DNA from: Sphingobacteriales bacterium 46-32
GTDB lineage: Bacteria > Bacteroidota > Bacteroidia > Chitinophagales > Chitinophagaceae
NCBI GenBank assembly: GCA_001898485.1
Contig: MKTY01000027.1
Location: 1-64,000 of the forward strand
Length of the DNA stretch: 64,000 nucleotides
Reading direction: 5' to 3'
A program made the position numbers and the translations under genes. The notes below the pieces were generated by a model that was given only the letters and a program-made list of their open reading frames with translations, was not told the origin of the DNA and ran no database searches. This document shows, one piece after another, positions 48,234 through 57,782 of this stretch (its first letter is position 1; the number at the start of each line of letters is the position of its first letter).

Positions 48234-48605
48234 ATGAAACAAATCGTTTTGCTGGCGGGCCTCTTGCTGGCCGGTGTACTCACTTCGCAGGCTCAGACCA
48301 AGGCACTCCAGACAGCCAAGATAAAAACCCCCAATGCCCTTTGTGAGGCCTGTAAGACCCGGATTGAGACGTATCTCAAACGTATTGATGGTGTGCAAAT
48401 GGTGAATGTCAACTTTCGTCGCGGCGAAACCACGGTGAAGTTTCTGACGGATCGAACCAACATCGAAGAGATCAAGACAGCCATTGCCAATCAGGGCTAT
48501 GATGCGGATGATATAACGGCTAACGAGGAATCATACAAAAAGCTTCCCATCACCTGCAAAAAAGCCGAGGATGGTGGTGGGCATCCCAAACCCAGGCAGG
48601 AGTGA
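48234..48605 (+). CDS. exported heavy-metal-associated (HMA) domain protein
   Basis: The 123-residue protein has signal peptide MKQIVLLAGLLLAGVLTSQAQ and one HMA ferredoxin-like domain (about 25-95). The metal motif is CEACKTRIETYL (CxxC without the preceding Met), then the strands VQMVNVNFRRGETTVKF and the helix IEEIKTAIANQGYDADD. A short tail contains a third Cys (ITCKKAEDGGGHPKP) and a His. It should bind Cu(I) or a related soft metal in the periplasm. It follows pyrE by 19 bp and could be expressed with it, without an obvious functional link. Its stop touches a repeat arm. Confidence 0.85.
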   Translation: MKQIVLLAGLLLAGVLTSQAQTKALQTAKIKTPNALCEACKTRIETYLKRIDGVQMVNVNFRRGETTVKFLTDRTNIEEIKTAIANQGYDADDITANEESYKKLPITCKKAEDGGGHPKPRQE

Positions 48606-48944
48606 GGTTTAAAGGTTTAAAGGTTTAAAAGTTTAAAGGGTATAGGGGGCAGGGAAATGGAATAATAGCTTAGAACCGGGTAAAATAAATTAGGATGGTT
48701 ATTTCAAAATAATTTGAAATAACCATCCTAATTTATTTATATATAAGAAGTTACGGTACCTGTCTAACGACACATCCGCAAACCTGCACATTTGCTGCCA
48801 TCATCACTAAATCTTCAGTACGGGTCTCGAACTATTTTATCGCTATTTCCCTGTCTCATTCAGATCGCAAAGAACGCAAAGCAGGCTAAGGAAGCAGAAA
48901 GTCATTAGCACGCTGGCACATTAGCACATCAGCACATTAGCACA
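48606..48944. other. convergent intergenic region with repeat arms and a 26-bp perfect hairpin
   Basis: No gene. A GGTTTAAA-type G-rich arm (48606-48640) begins on the HMA stop codon. The perfect hairpin lies at 48683-48738. A C-rich CATTAGCA/CATCAGCA arm (48903-48947) includes the stop codon of the LEA gene on the other strand. Confidence 0.75.
48683..48738. terminator. very long perfect palindrome, possible bidirectional terminator
   Basis: A 26-bp stem without mismatch (48683-48708 with 48713-48738) surrounds a 4-base ATAA loop. It is AT-rich (about 27% GC in the stem), has T-runs on both sides and lies between convergent genes. The stem is much longer than any other terminator here. Confidence 0.6.
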
Positions 48945-49409
48945 TTATTCCTTCACCAGTTCTTCAAGCGATTGTTTGCCGGCGTATTTGAGCGGTACGG
49001 TTTTGTAAACCCCGCTGCGGCCAGCCCGGGCCTGACCACTGACCCGAAGCCATATAGCGGTCTTCTTTTCGCTTAAAAGAGGTGCCGCAACCATCAGCAT
49101 ATTCTGCATAGACACATTCAATTTAACCGGCACAATGAATTCCTGGCGCGGGGGAACCTTCAGGGCGGTGTCTACAGTAAAGTGACCAAGAAAGCTACTG
49201 TCGACCCAGGCATCACCTTCTGCCCATTTCAACTGTCCCTTAAAAGAATTGGGGTTGTAGTATTTGAGGTTGAGCCGTATGGTATTGGTTCCCAGTTTGA
49301 CATCTTCCATAGATATCGATTCGATGCCCCTGAATTCAGGGTTTTTCATTTTTCCACAAGATGACAAAATGACCAGAAACGTAGCGGCGGTAAAAATTTG
49401 TTTGAGCAT
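48945..49409 (-). CDS. LEA type 2-family lipoprotein
   Basis: The 154-residue protein starts at 49409 (MLKQIFTAATFLVILSSCGK) with a lipoprotein signal (lipobox LSSC). The frame continues 78 residues upstream, but that part is a GC-rich non-coding-like stretch. The mature domain has LEA-2/WHy features: FRGIESISMEDVKLGTNTIRLNLKYYNPNSF, with conserved YYNPN, then GDAWVDSSFLGHF and IVPVKLNVSMQNM. Such domains bind lipids or membranes in stress settings; the role is not known here. Its stop codon TAA is formed by the edge of a repeat arm. Confidence 0.85.
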   Translation of the reverse strand: MLKQIFTAATFLVILSSCGKMKNPEFRGIESISMEDVKLGTNTIRLNLKYYNPNSFKGQLKWAEGDAWVDSSFLGHFTVDTALKVPPRQEFIVPVKLNVSMQNMLMVAAPLLSEKKTAIWLRVSGQARAGRSGVYKTVPLKYAGKQSLEELVKE

Positions 49410-50119
49410 GCTGCAAAATAAGTAATGCCGGAGAATGCTGCTGATAACAATTTCAGAAAGCCGGTTTGTATAACTGGATTTAACAAAACATCCGGTGTAT
49501 GAGATGATCCGAGGAATGCGACATCCCCGGTTCGCCGGGCGTAACAAACGGGTAGGGGGAGGCGATAGCAGGCGCGAGGCAGAAGCCCGGAGAATAGCAA
49601 TGCTCCCCCGGATGAGCTTGTCAGAATGCGAATTTTCAGGCAAATTTGTTTAGCAAACCTTAGGCTATGCACCTGTTATAAAGCTGATAATATTTTTAGT
49701 TTAATAAAATGTATTTAATTATTTAATTTTCAAGTAAATAATGCAGTTATCTAAATTTTAATTTTATAAAAAATCAATCCTATTGATCTCGTTTTCCGAC
49801 TTATTTTCCATATCATTAAGTATGTCTATATTTTTAATTTAATTATTTGATTATTATTTAATTATGGTTTTTTACTGAAATTTTACTTTTATATCAGGTA
49901 TGAATGTGGTGTTTTGCTTATATGATTGGTGGTTGGGTGCCTGTAAAAACGCCTTTTTTCCTCACTCCCTCTACCCATGCTTTCCGGCTCGGTTAAAATG
50001 TGTATATTGATACTCCTCTCCACTGTCCTCGGAAAACGCCATTCCAAATCCTCCTTGTAAAACCTGGACAAGTAAAAGATCGCATCGACCGATTCACCAA
50101 ACCGGACACGGCTAACTTC
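49410..50119. other. long intergenic region with GC-rich block and AT-rich block
   Basis: No convincing gene. Positions about 49500-49640 are GC-rich with stem-like CCCCGGTTCGCCGGG and an adjacent CCGGATGAGC. Positions about 49660-49910 are extremely AT-rich. The rest is leader to the large surface protein gene. No consensus promoter was found. Confidence 0.5.
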
Positions 50120-53100
50120 ATGAGAACAATACTGCAGCAGGGCACCCTCTTGCTATTTTTATTAATCATCAGTAATCTGTCATTTGGGCAGGACTTTTCT
50201 AATAAGGGAAAAGATTTTTGGGTGGGCTATGGCTACCATGAACGCATGACAGCGGGTGGTGGAGGCTCACAGAATATGGTACTTTACTTCGCTACCGAAG
50301 CCTATACCAATGTCACGGTTTCTATTCCGGGTACTGGCTACGAGGTAGTTTATTCGATCCCCGCCAATACCATTTTTACCTCAGCGCCCATCCCCAAGAC
50401 CGGTGTAAATGATGCCCGGCTCAACACGGAGGGCGTCTCCAACCGGGGTATTCATATTACCAGCGACAAGCCGATTGTGGCCTATGCCCATATCTATAAC
50501 CAGAGTGTGTCAGGGGCAACCCTGCTTTTTCCGACCAATACACTGGGTAAGGAATACTACTCTATGAACTATGAGCAGATATCCAATTCCAATGATGCCA
50601 ATTGCTGGATGTATGCCATAGCGGTAGACCCGGGCATAACTACGATAGAGATCACGCCATCGCAGCCAACCCTTACCCATGCGGCGGGTGTACCATTCAC
50701 TGTTAATCTCAACCAGGGGCAGGTCATCAATCTCATGGGGCAACTGGTAGGCCAATCCGGCGATATTTTTCGGGGCGTAGACCTGACCGGCTCGCGGATA
50801 CGAACCATCAGCAGTGGTACAGAAGGATGTAAACGGATTGCTGTTTTCAGTGGCAGTGGACGTATTGCACTGGTTTGTGACGGAGCTGGCAGTGGTCAGA
50901 AATCATCAGACAACTACATGGTGCAGGCCGTGCCCAAAAATGCCTGGGGCAAAAATTACCTCACAGTGCCTACCGCACAGCTTACTTATAATGTATTCCG
51001 GATAGGCGTAGACGATCCGGCCACGCAGGTTAGGGTAAATGGAGTGGTACAAACCAATCTGCAGCAGAATTTTTATTATCAGGTAGAAGCGACCGATCAG
51101 CCATTAAGAATTGAATCAGACAAACCAGTGATGGTAGCCCAGTATATTTCCACCGGTCGTTTTTGCGGCAACAGGCGTTCGGGCGATCTGGGTGATCCGG
51201 AAGTAATCTACCTGAGTCCCATAGAACAGACTATTAACCGGGTTATTCTGAATTCTACTTCCAATTATGCCATTCAGGAACACTATGTAAATGTGACGAT
51301 CCCCACCCAGGGTACTGCTATCAGTTCGTTCCGGCTTGATGGTCAGCTGATGTCCAACTCCTTTACCCCGCATCCCCAAAACCCGGCTTACTCTTATGCT
51401 CGGATTCAGGTATCGGCTGGACAGCATATTCTGCAATCAGACTCGGGCTTCAATGCGGTGGCGTATGGGTATGGAGAGTTTGAATCGTATGGATATAATG
51501 CAGGTTCCAATGTAAAGGACCTTTATCAGTTTGTGTCCGTAGAAAATGAGTTGGCTACAGTCGATTTTCCGGCGGCCTGTAAAGGAGATCCCTTTTCCTT
51601 GTATATGACCTTTCCTTATCAGCCTACCCGTATTGAATGGAAATTTAATGGTCTCTTTCCCGATGTAGCTATCGATAACCCGGTATTCACCAGTACCAGT
51701 GTGGTAAACGGACGAACATTATACCGGTATTCGCTGGCAGGATCCTATACGGCTCCGGCTGCAGGTACATATCCTATTAAGGTAATGGCGCAGAATCCGA
51801 CCGCCGATGGCTGTAACGGGATGCAGGAAATTGATTATGATCTGGAGATTTACAACCGCCCTGCTGCCAACTTCAATTTTACGAGCAATGGTTGTATAAA
51901 CTCGCCGGTCAGTTTTTCCGATGCATCTCCTGCTTCGGGCCGGCCTGCTGCTCAATGGTACTGGAATTTTGCAGATGGCAATACGAATACAACTGGTAGT
52001 ACAGCGAGCCATACTTACGCCAGCGCTGGTAACTATACAGTACGTTATGCTTTTATCAGCGATGTAGGATGTAAGTCGGATACGGTTTCGAAACAGGTAA
52101 ATCTGATCGAACCGCCGGTAGCGGCCTTTACAACGGCTGGTCCCTTTTGTGCTGGCAAAACAATCCGCTTTACCGATGCCTCCACGATTGCTGCGGGTAA
52201 TACCATCAATCGCTGGGTTTGGAATTTTGGCGACGGCAGCAATCCGGTAGTAGCCACCAGCAATGCTGCCCAGGCACATACTTATACCGGTGCCGGTTCA
52301 TATACTGTTACACTTCAGGTAGAATCGTCTACTGGTTGTGTGAGTACCGTATTCAGCAGTACCGTTCAGATATACCCCGATCCGGTGGCCAGCTTCAATC
52401 TGCCGGGAACGGTTTGCTTACCAGCCGGCACTGCTCAGTTCAGCAGCACATCAACTATTGCCGATGGCACCGAAGCTCAGTTTACCTATGCCTGGAATTT
52501 TGGAGACGGCTCTGCTATTGGAGCGGGAGCAACACCTACCCATCAGTATACGGGAACAGGACCTTACCAGGTGCAGTTGACTGTTACCTCTGCCCGGGGA
52601 TGTGAGGCGTCGGCCACCCAAACACTTTCAACTGTTTTTTCTGAACCGGAGGCCGCTTTTACAGTTGCTGCAGAAGTTTGCCTGGGCAATAATCTCACTT
52701 TTACAGACCAGAGCACTGCAGCAAGCGCAACTGTAACACAATGGCAATGGGATTTCGGAGATGGTACAACATCGGCAGAGAAGAACCCGGTTAAGGTTTA
52801 TTCTACTGCCGGCACTTATACGGTGACATTACGTGTGACGACAGATAAAGGCTGTGCCACGGCGGGAAAAACCGCTACACAAACCGTGCAGGTGCTGGCC
52901 CTGCCGGTAGCTGGCTACCAGGTGCAATTGCCCGGTTGTGTGGGGCAGGCGGTGCGTTTTATCAGCAATGCAACCACGGCTGCCGGTAATATTATTAAAT
53001 GGACATGGAACTATGGAGATAATACCGGCATTACCCAAAATGCTGCGACTCCGCAATATCATATATATACATCAACCGGCTCTTATACCACTTCGCTGCA

Positions 53101-54484
53101 GGTAGAAACAGATAAGGGATGTGTGAGTACGGTCAACACGGCAGCACTTGCCATTCATCCAACACCGGCTGCTGCTTTTGAGCCTCCCGTAATCTGTGTG
53201 AATGACCGGCAGGCGCCTTTTGCAGATAATTCCACTATCAGCGGAGGAACGATTTCGGCCTGGCAATGGAATTTTGGCGATGCGAATGCCACGGGGATTA
53301 ATCCCAATACCGCAACCACGGCCACTGCTTCGCATCATTATAGCTTGCCGGGTATGTATACGGTTGAACTGATAACGACCAGCAACCTGGGCTGTAGTGA
53401 TACCACTCAGCGCACATTTCAGGTAAACGGCGCAGTGCTTACGCCGGCTTTTACACTGGAAAATGCGACCACGGCCGGCATAATATGCAGCAATAATGAA
53501 TTGCGGATAAAGGATGCCACGCAGATCGATTACGGAAAATTTACCCGGATAGACATTTTTTGGGATGCAACAGATCCGGCATCTGTGCAAACTGATCCTG
53601 CTCCTTATCCGGGAAAAGTCTACAGTCATCAGTATAATTCCTTTGGCAGCCCGGCCAGCCGCACTTATCGTATACGCTACAATGTATACTCGGGTATTAC
53701 CTGCGTAAATACGTTTGAAAAAGAAATAACCCTGCTGGCGGCACCGCAGCTTGTCTTCGACCAGGCACTGCCTGTTTGCTCCAATGCAGCACCTGTGCAG
53801 TTAAATGGTCAGCTGCAAAATACCATGAATGGTTTTGGTACATTCAGCGGTGTTGGCGTTAACAACAATGGTCTTTTTTATCCGGCCCAGGCCGGCGCCG
53901 GACTGCACACCATTACCTATACCTACGAAGCAGATAATGGGTGTAAATCTTTGCTGAGCCGGCAAATAGAAGTATATCCCACACCACAGGCCAATGCCGG
54001 TCCGGATAAAGTGGTGCTGGAAGGCGGACAGGTACAACTGACGCCTCAGCTTATTTCAAACATACCGGTTACCTATACGTGGAGTCCTGCTACCGGGCTT
54101 AATGATGCCGGAGTGGCAAGTCCGTATGCATCGCCCTCGCAAGACATGGTCTATACGCTTACCGTGCGATCAGACCGGGACTGCGAAACCAGCGATCAGG
54201 TAGCTGTAAAACTGTTGCTAAAACCGGTCATACCAAACATATTCAGTCCCAATGGCGATGGGATTAATGATCGTTGGGTGATTGAACACCTGGAAAGTTA
54301 TCCCGGCTGTATTATTCAGCTGTTTAACCGTTACGGACAACAGGTACTGAAAATGGTCAATTACACTACGCCCTGGGATGGTAAGATCAATGGAAAGGAT
54401 GCGCCGGTAGGCACTTATTATTATATAATTGATCCGCGCAATGGCCGCCAGCCAATGACGGGTTATGTGGATATAATCAGATAA
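50120..54484 (+). CDS. giant PKD-repeat surface protein with IgGFc-binding-like N-terminus and T9SS type B sorting domain
   Basis: The 1454-residue protein starts at ATG 50120 with signal peptide LLLFLLIISNLSFGQ. Residues about 25-420 resemble the IgGFc-binding N-terminal domain (GKDFWVGYGYHERM, NRGIHITSDKPIVAYAHIY, LLFPTNTLGKEYYSMNYEQ). Six PKD domains lie at about 580-1105, each with a PxAxF entry, a Cys and WxWNFGDG-like core (WYWNFADGN, WVWNFGDGS, WQWDFGDGT). Two further Ig-like segments follow. The type B sorting domain (about 1370-1454) has IPNIFSPNGDGINDRWVI, FNRYGQQV and APVGTYYYII. It is secreted and surface-anchored by T9SS. PorP/SprF follows by 3 bp. Confidence 0.93.
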   Translation: MRTILQQGTLLLFLLIISNLSFGQDFSNKGKDFWVGYGYHERMTAGGGGSQNMVLYFATEAYTNVTVSIPGTGYEVVYSIPANTIFTSAPIPKTGVNDARLNTEGVSNRGIHITSDKPIVAYAHIYNQSVSGATLLFPTNTLGKEYYSMNYEQISNSNDANCWMYAIAVDPGITTIEITPSQPTLTHAAGVPFTVNLNQGQVINLMGQLVGQSGDIFRGVDLTGSRIRTISSGTEGCKRIAVFSGSGRIALVCDGAGSGQKSSDNYMVQAVPKNAWGKNYLTVPTAQLTYNVFRIGVDDPATQVRVNGVVQTNLQQNFYYQVEATDQPLRIESDKPVMVAQYISTGRFCGNRRSGDLGDPEVIYLSPIEQTINRVILNSTSNYAIQEHYVNVTIPTQGTAISSFRLDGQLMSNSFTPHPQNPAYSYARIQVSAGQHILQSDSGFNAVAYGYGEFESYGYNAGSNVKDLYQFVSVENELATVDFPAACKGDPFSLYMTFPYQPTRIEWKFNGLFPDVAIDNPVFTSTSVVNGRTLYRYSLAGSYTAPAAGTYPIKVMAQNPTADGCNGMQEIDYDLEIYNRPAANFNFTSNGCINSPVSFSDASPASGRPAAQWYWNFADGNTNTTGSTASHTYASAGNYTVRYAFISDVGCKSDTVSKQVNLIEPPVAAFTTAGPFCAGKTIRFTDASTIAAGNTINRWVWNFGDGSNPVVATSNAAQAHTYTGAGSYTVTLQVESSTGCVSTVFSSTVQIYPDPVASFNLPGTVCLPAGTAQFSSTSTIADGTEAQFTYAWNFGDGSAIGAGATPTHQYTGTGPYQVQLTVTSARGCEASATQTLSTVFSEPEAAFTVAAEVCLGNNLTFTDQSTAASATVTQWQWDFGDGTTSAEKNPVKVYSTAGTYTVTLRVTTDKGCATAGKTATQTVQVLALPVAGYQVQLPGCVGQAVRFISNATTAAGNIIKWTWNYGDNTGITQNAATPQYHIYTSTGSYTTSLQVETDKGCVSTVNTAALAIHPTPAAAFEPPVICVNDRQAPFADNSTISGGTISAWQWNFGDANATGINPNTATTATASHHYSLPGMYTVELITTSNLGCSDTTQRTFQVNGAVLTPAFTLENATTAGIICSNNELRIKDATQIDYGKFTRIDIFWDATDPASVQTDPAPYPGKVYSHQYNSFGSPASRTYRIRYNVYSGITCVNTFEKEITLLAAPQLVFDQALPVCSNAAPVQLNGQLQNTMNGFGTFSGVGVNNNGLFYPAQAGAGLHTITYTYEADNGCKSLLSRQIEVYPTPQANAGPDKVVLEGGQVQLTPQLISNIPVTYTWSPATGLNDAGVASPYASPSQDMVYTLTVRSDRDCETSDQVAVKLLLKPVIPNIFSPNGDGINDRWVIEHLESYPGCIIQLFNRYGQQVLKMVNYTTPWDGKINGKDAPVGTYYYIIDPRNGRQPMTGYVDIIR

Positions 54485-54487
54485 GCC

Positions 54488-55525
54488 ATGAAAAAGATTA
54501 TCATACTGCTGATAGGAGTAGGGGCGATGCTGCCGGCGATAAGTCAGCAACGCTCACATTATACTCAGTATATTCTGAACAATTACATTCTCAACCCGGC
54601 GCTATCCGGCATCGAAAATTATACGGATGTCAAGATCAGTGCGCGCGATCAGTGGGTGGGTTTTGGCGGAGCTCCGCGCACTGTTTATTTCACTATCCAT
54701 GGCCCGCTGGGGAAAGCGGACTATAAAACCACCGCTACCTCGTACCAGGTACCGGGCGAAAATCCGCGTGGCCAGGCTTATTGGGAAACCTATACAGCAT
54801 CGCCACCGCATCATGGCGTTGGGCTTTCGGTGATCAACGATAAAACGGGCAATTTTAACCGCTTTACAGCTGCTGCCAGTTACGCTTATCACCTTGGGTT
54901 AACACCACGCACCAATCTGTCAGCCGGTTTTTCCACTGGCATTACTTCGGTGGGGCTTAATGCTGACGGAAAGGCATTTTTTGGTCCCAACCCTTCTGAC
55001 CCGGCAATTGGAGGCAGTACGGCCAACGAGCTTCGGCGTATCAAACCCGATCTTTCGGTAGGGTTGTGGCTGTACAGCGCTGATTATTTCATTGGTGTAT
55101 CGGGTCAGCAGGTTATACCGCAGAAGCTGGCTTTTGTAGATGATGCCACGTTTAAGCAAAATGGCAGGCTTATACCGCATGTCTTTCTTACAGCCGGTTA
55201 CCGCTTTCTGATTAATGATGATGTGAATGCACTTCCTTCTGTAATGGTCAAGTATATTAATGGCGCTTTTAAAAATAATTATCAGGCTGAAGCTAATCTC
55301 AAACTGCAATACCGGGATCTGTTTTGGGTAGGAGGCAGCTACCGGCAGTTTGATGGCTATGCGGCTATGCTTGGATTAAATGTGGGTAACACATTCAACA
55401 TAGGATATGCATATGACTTTACCCGCACCGCCATCCGCACCTACAGCCGTGGTACGCATGAGTTGATGATAGGTTTCCTGATTGGCAACCGGTATGGGGA
55501 TACCTGTCCGCGCAACGTGTGGTAA
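54488..55525 (+). CDS. PorP/SprF-family type IX secretion outer membrane protein
   Basis: The 345-residue barrel-type protein has signal peptide MKKIIILLIGVGAMLPAISQ and the PorP/SprF family N-terminus QQRSHYTQYILNNYILNPALSGIENYTDVKISARDQWVGF. Further family segments are HHGVGLSVINDKTG, AYHLGLTPRTNLSAGF, INGAFKNNYQAEANLKL and GLNVGNTFNIGYAYD. It lies 3 bp after the type B T9SS cargo gene, the usual cargo-partner arrangement in which each PorP/SprF homologue handles its neighbour on the surface. A bidirectional terminator follows. Confidence 0.95.
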   Translation: MKKIIILLIGVGAMLPAISQQRSHYTQYILNNYILNPALSGIENYTDVKISARDQWVGFGGAPRTVYFTIHGPLGKADYKTTATSYQVPGENPRGQAYWETYTASPPHHGVGLSVINDKTGNFNRFTAAASYAYHLGLTPRTNLSAGFSTGITSVGLNADGKAFFGPNPSDPAIGGSTANELRRIKPDLSVGLWLYSADYFIGVSGQQVIPQKLAFVDDATFKQNGRLIPHVFLTAGYRFLINDDVNALPSVMVKYINGAFKNNYQAEANLKLQYRDLFWVGGSYRQFDGYAAMLGLNVGNTFNIGYAYDFTRTAIRTYSRGTHELMIGFLIGNRYGDTCPRNVW

Positions 55526-55553
55526 ATAAGCTAAAAGGGATATGAAATAAATT

Positions 55554-55588
55554 AAAAAACCGTTGATCTTTCGGATCAACGGTTTTTT
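55554..55588. terminator. bidirectional Rho-independent terminator
   Basis: A 15-bp perfect stem (AAAAAACCGTTGATC 55554-55568 with 55574-55588) around TTTCG, with A-run and T-run on both sides, lies between convergent porP and BlaR1-like genes. Confidence 0.93.
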
Positions 55589-55611
55589 AATAATATTTTC
55601 AGATCGGCTTA

Positions 55612-57360
55612 TTACAGGCGAATGATCTTACGTTGTCTTTTAACTTCGTTGATAGATTTCAATGCGCCGAGTACCTGCTGACGTTTAATCTCTACTTTTT
55701 GCAGGGTTACATCTGTATCCGGGATGGCTTTTTGCTTAGTCTCACTCATTTCCCTGCTTACTTTGTCAAGGCTGGCCAGGGCCTGGTTGTATACACTGCT
55801 CAGGCTGTCGAGTTTGATTTCTGCAAGAGCCTGGTTAAGTCCTGTCTGTACTTCATTCCAGTTGATATGAGCATAGGCCTGGCGCAGCTGATCTTCCATT
55901 TTTCCCCAGTTGGCTTTATCGGCCTCTTGCTGGTAGAGTAGCTTGACATGTTCTTTTTCCGCAAGGGTCAGGGCATCAGCAATGCTCTTTTCTACAGTTT
56001 TCCATTGCACTTCTTCCAGTATTCGTTTCGATGCACCGAGCGCTTCTTTTACCTGGGCCTCTTCGTTGGCAGAGAGCAGGTTTTGTCGTGTGCCTGCCTG
56101 TACTGCAAATGGATTTACTGCAGTAGCCTCTTCCATAAAATCATCTGCAGTTGCTATACTCTTATCATTGGCCACTGCGGGTGCCATGGCAGCCGGAGGC
56201 GGGGGCGGAGCAGGAGTTGCCGGTGAAACAAAAGCGACAGATTGCATCGAAGACGCATTATTTATTAATGGCTTCACCTGCATTTCCCTTACAGCGGTAT
56301 TGGTATTGTCGCTGTAGTTGTAAGGTGCATCCATCAGGGCCAGCATGTTGGTATCGGCTGTAACCACATCCGGTTTATGCAGAATGAGGAGACTGTGTAA
56401 TCCGAGTATGCAAAGCAGTGCTGCGAGTACACCACCAAGGCGGGCAAAAGAAAAAGTGGGTTTCCTGTTTATGCCCAGCAATGATTCTACCCGGGAAAGT
56501 AATTCATGCTTGCGGCTGCCGGCAGCTGCAACGGCAAACTGCCCCCTGGCTACTGTGGCACTTTTTTCCATGGCCAGTAATGCCGACGCATACCCATGTG
56601 CATCGTATTGAAACTGCAATACCAGTTCATCGCAGCTTTTTTCACGTTCATGCTCAATGATACGGACAAATGCTTTTACAAAAGGATTGAAGTATAAAAC
56701 AGTTTGAATGATACGCGTAATCAGGTTGAGCAGGTAATCGAACCGGCGGATATGAGCCAGTTCATGCAGCAATACAGCTTCTATTTGTGTTGTGTTGAGT
56801 TGATTGACTGCAGCCATGGGCAACAGAATCACCGGACGCAGATAGCCGATGGTAACCGGTGATTTTACAAAATCAGACATCCACAATTGTACCTGCCGGC
56901 GGATACCCATTTGTGCAGAAAGTTTCTGAACAAACAAACGCCACTGTACATCTGCTTTTTTCAACGCGTATTTGCGTATCGTTTGTACGTACCGGTAATT
57001 GCGGATAAAATTCAGCAGTGGGAAGATCAGAACAGCCAGGTATAAAAGAGAAGCAATAGGCATGATCTGCTGTACCCATGCCATTAATCCTGCATTGCCA
57101 TAACTGGCAGTATATAATAATGGAATAACGGGCTGGCTATGGCCATTGGTCCACAGCAATTGTATAAAGCTGGCAATAAAACAGGCAAAAGCCGTCAACA
57201 GCAGGGCGCTAGCCAGAGTGCTGCGGGCAGATGATTTTTTTACCACTCCAAGGCCGGTCAGTAACTGAAATAAAACCCAGGCGGCAGCCAGCTGCCATAA
57301 ACTGTTGAGCATGGCCCAACCGAGTGCCTGCAAAAATGCGGATTGGCTAAAAGCAGTCAT
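55612..57360 (-). CDS. BlaR1-type M56 family metallopeptidase / antirepressor
   Basis: The 582-residue membrane protease has four predicted transmembrane helices (about 10-35, 45-70, 90-115, 300-320). The zinc motif is HELAHIRRFDYL (HExxH) in the cytosolic loop, with EREKSCDELVL downstream supplying the third ligand region. The C-terminal periplasmic part (about 320-582) is not a penicillin-binding domain. It is Ala/Pro-rich (APPPPPAAMAP), then helical/coiled-coil with LSANEEAQVKEALG. It probably senses an unknown signal and cleaves the BlaI-type repressor encoded immediately upstream by 14 bp. Target genes are not evident. Confidence 0.9.
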   Translation of the reverse strand: MTAFSQSAFLQALGWAMLNSLWQLAAAWVLFQLLTGLGVVKKSSARSTLASALLLTAFACFIASFIQLLWTNGHSQPVIPLLYTASYGNAGLMAWVQQIMPIASLLYLAVLIFPLLNFIRNYRYVQTIRKYALKKADVQWRLFVQKLSAQMGIRRQVQLWMSDFVKSPVTIGYLRPVILLPMAAVNQLNTTQIEAVLLHELAHIRRFDYLLNLITRIIQTVLYFNPFVKAFVRIIEHEREKSCDELVLQFQYDAHGYASALLAMEKSATVARGQFAVAAAGSRKHELLSRVESLLGINRKPTFSFARLGGVLAALLCILGLHSLLILHKPDVVTADTNMLALMDAPYNYSDNTNTAVREMQVKPLINNASSMQSVAFVSPATPAPPPPPAAMAPAVANDKSIATADDFMEEATAVNPFAVQAGTRQNLLSANEEAQVKEALGASKRILEEVQWKTVEKSIADALTLAEKEHVKLLYQQEADKANWGKMEDQLRQAYAHINWNEVQTGLNQALAEIKLDSLSSVYNQALASLDKVSREMSETKQKAIPDTDVTLQKVEIKRQQVLGALKSINEVKRQRKIIRL

Positions 57361-57374
57361 GGTGCAGGAAGGGT

Positions 57375-57758
57375 TTATTTGGTTTTAAGATCGTTGAGCA
57401 GTGCCTGAATTCTTTCCAGTTCTTCGGGACTGGCTTTATGCTCACCCAGGGCCTGAATTACCAGTTGAGTGGGTGAACCGCCAAACAGGCTATCGATCAT
57501 TTTTCCCAGCAAATGTTTTTGTGTTTTCTCTTTATTGACGGCAGCCTGATAGACGTGTGTACGCATACTGTCATCGCGTTTTACCAGGCCTTTCTCATGC
57601 ATTATCTGCATCAGCTTAAGCGTGGTTGTATAACCAACATCCTTGGTAGCTGCCAGTTCCTCATGCACTTCACGTACTGTCGCCACACCTTTATTCCAGA
57701 GTATCTGCAGTATTTCCAGTTCACTCTCTGTGGGTTTGATAGACTTTATTGCTGACAT
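57375..57758 (-). CDS. BlaI/MecI/CopY-family transcriptional repressor
   Basis: The 127-residue protein starts at 57758 (MSAIKSIKPTESELEILQILWNKG). An upstream extension of 17 residues overlaps the candidate operator and is rejected. The winged helix covers ATVREVHEELAATKDVGYTTTLKLMQIMHEKGLV (recognition helix YTTTLKLMQIM) and continues RTHVYQAAVNKEKTQKHLLGKMIDSLFGG, which contains the typical region cleaved by the partner protease. It dimerises through the C-terminal helix. It is co-transcribed with the M56 protease. Confidence 0.94.
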   Translation of the reverse strand: MSAIKSIKPTESELEILQILWNKGVATVREVHEELAATKDVGYTTTLKLMQIMHEKGLVKRDDSMRTHVYQAAVNKEKTQKHLLGKMIDSLFGGSPTQLVIQALGEHKASPEELERIQALLNDLKTK

Positions 57759-57782
57759 GGGTTGTAGTTTTACGCTTCGAAT

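Noticed and set aside
49410-49643. N-terminal extension of the LEA protein
   Set aside because: The internal start gives a complete lipoprotein signal; the extension comes from a GC-rich non-coding block.
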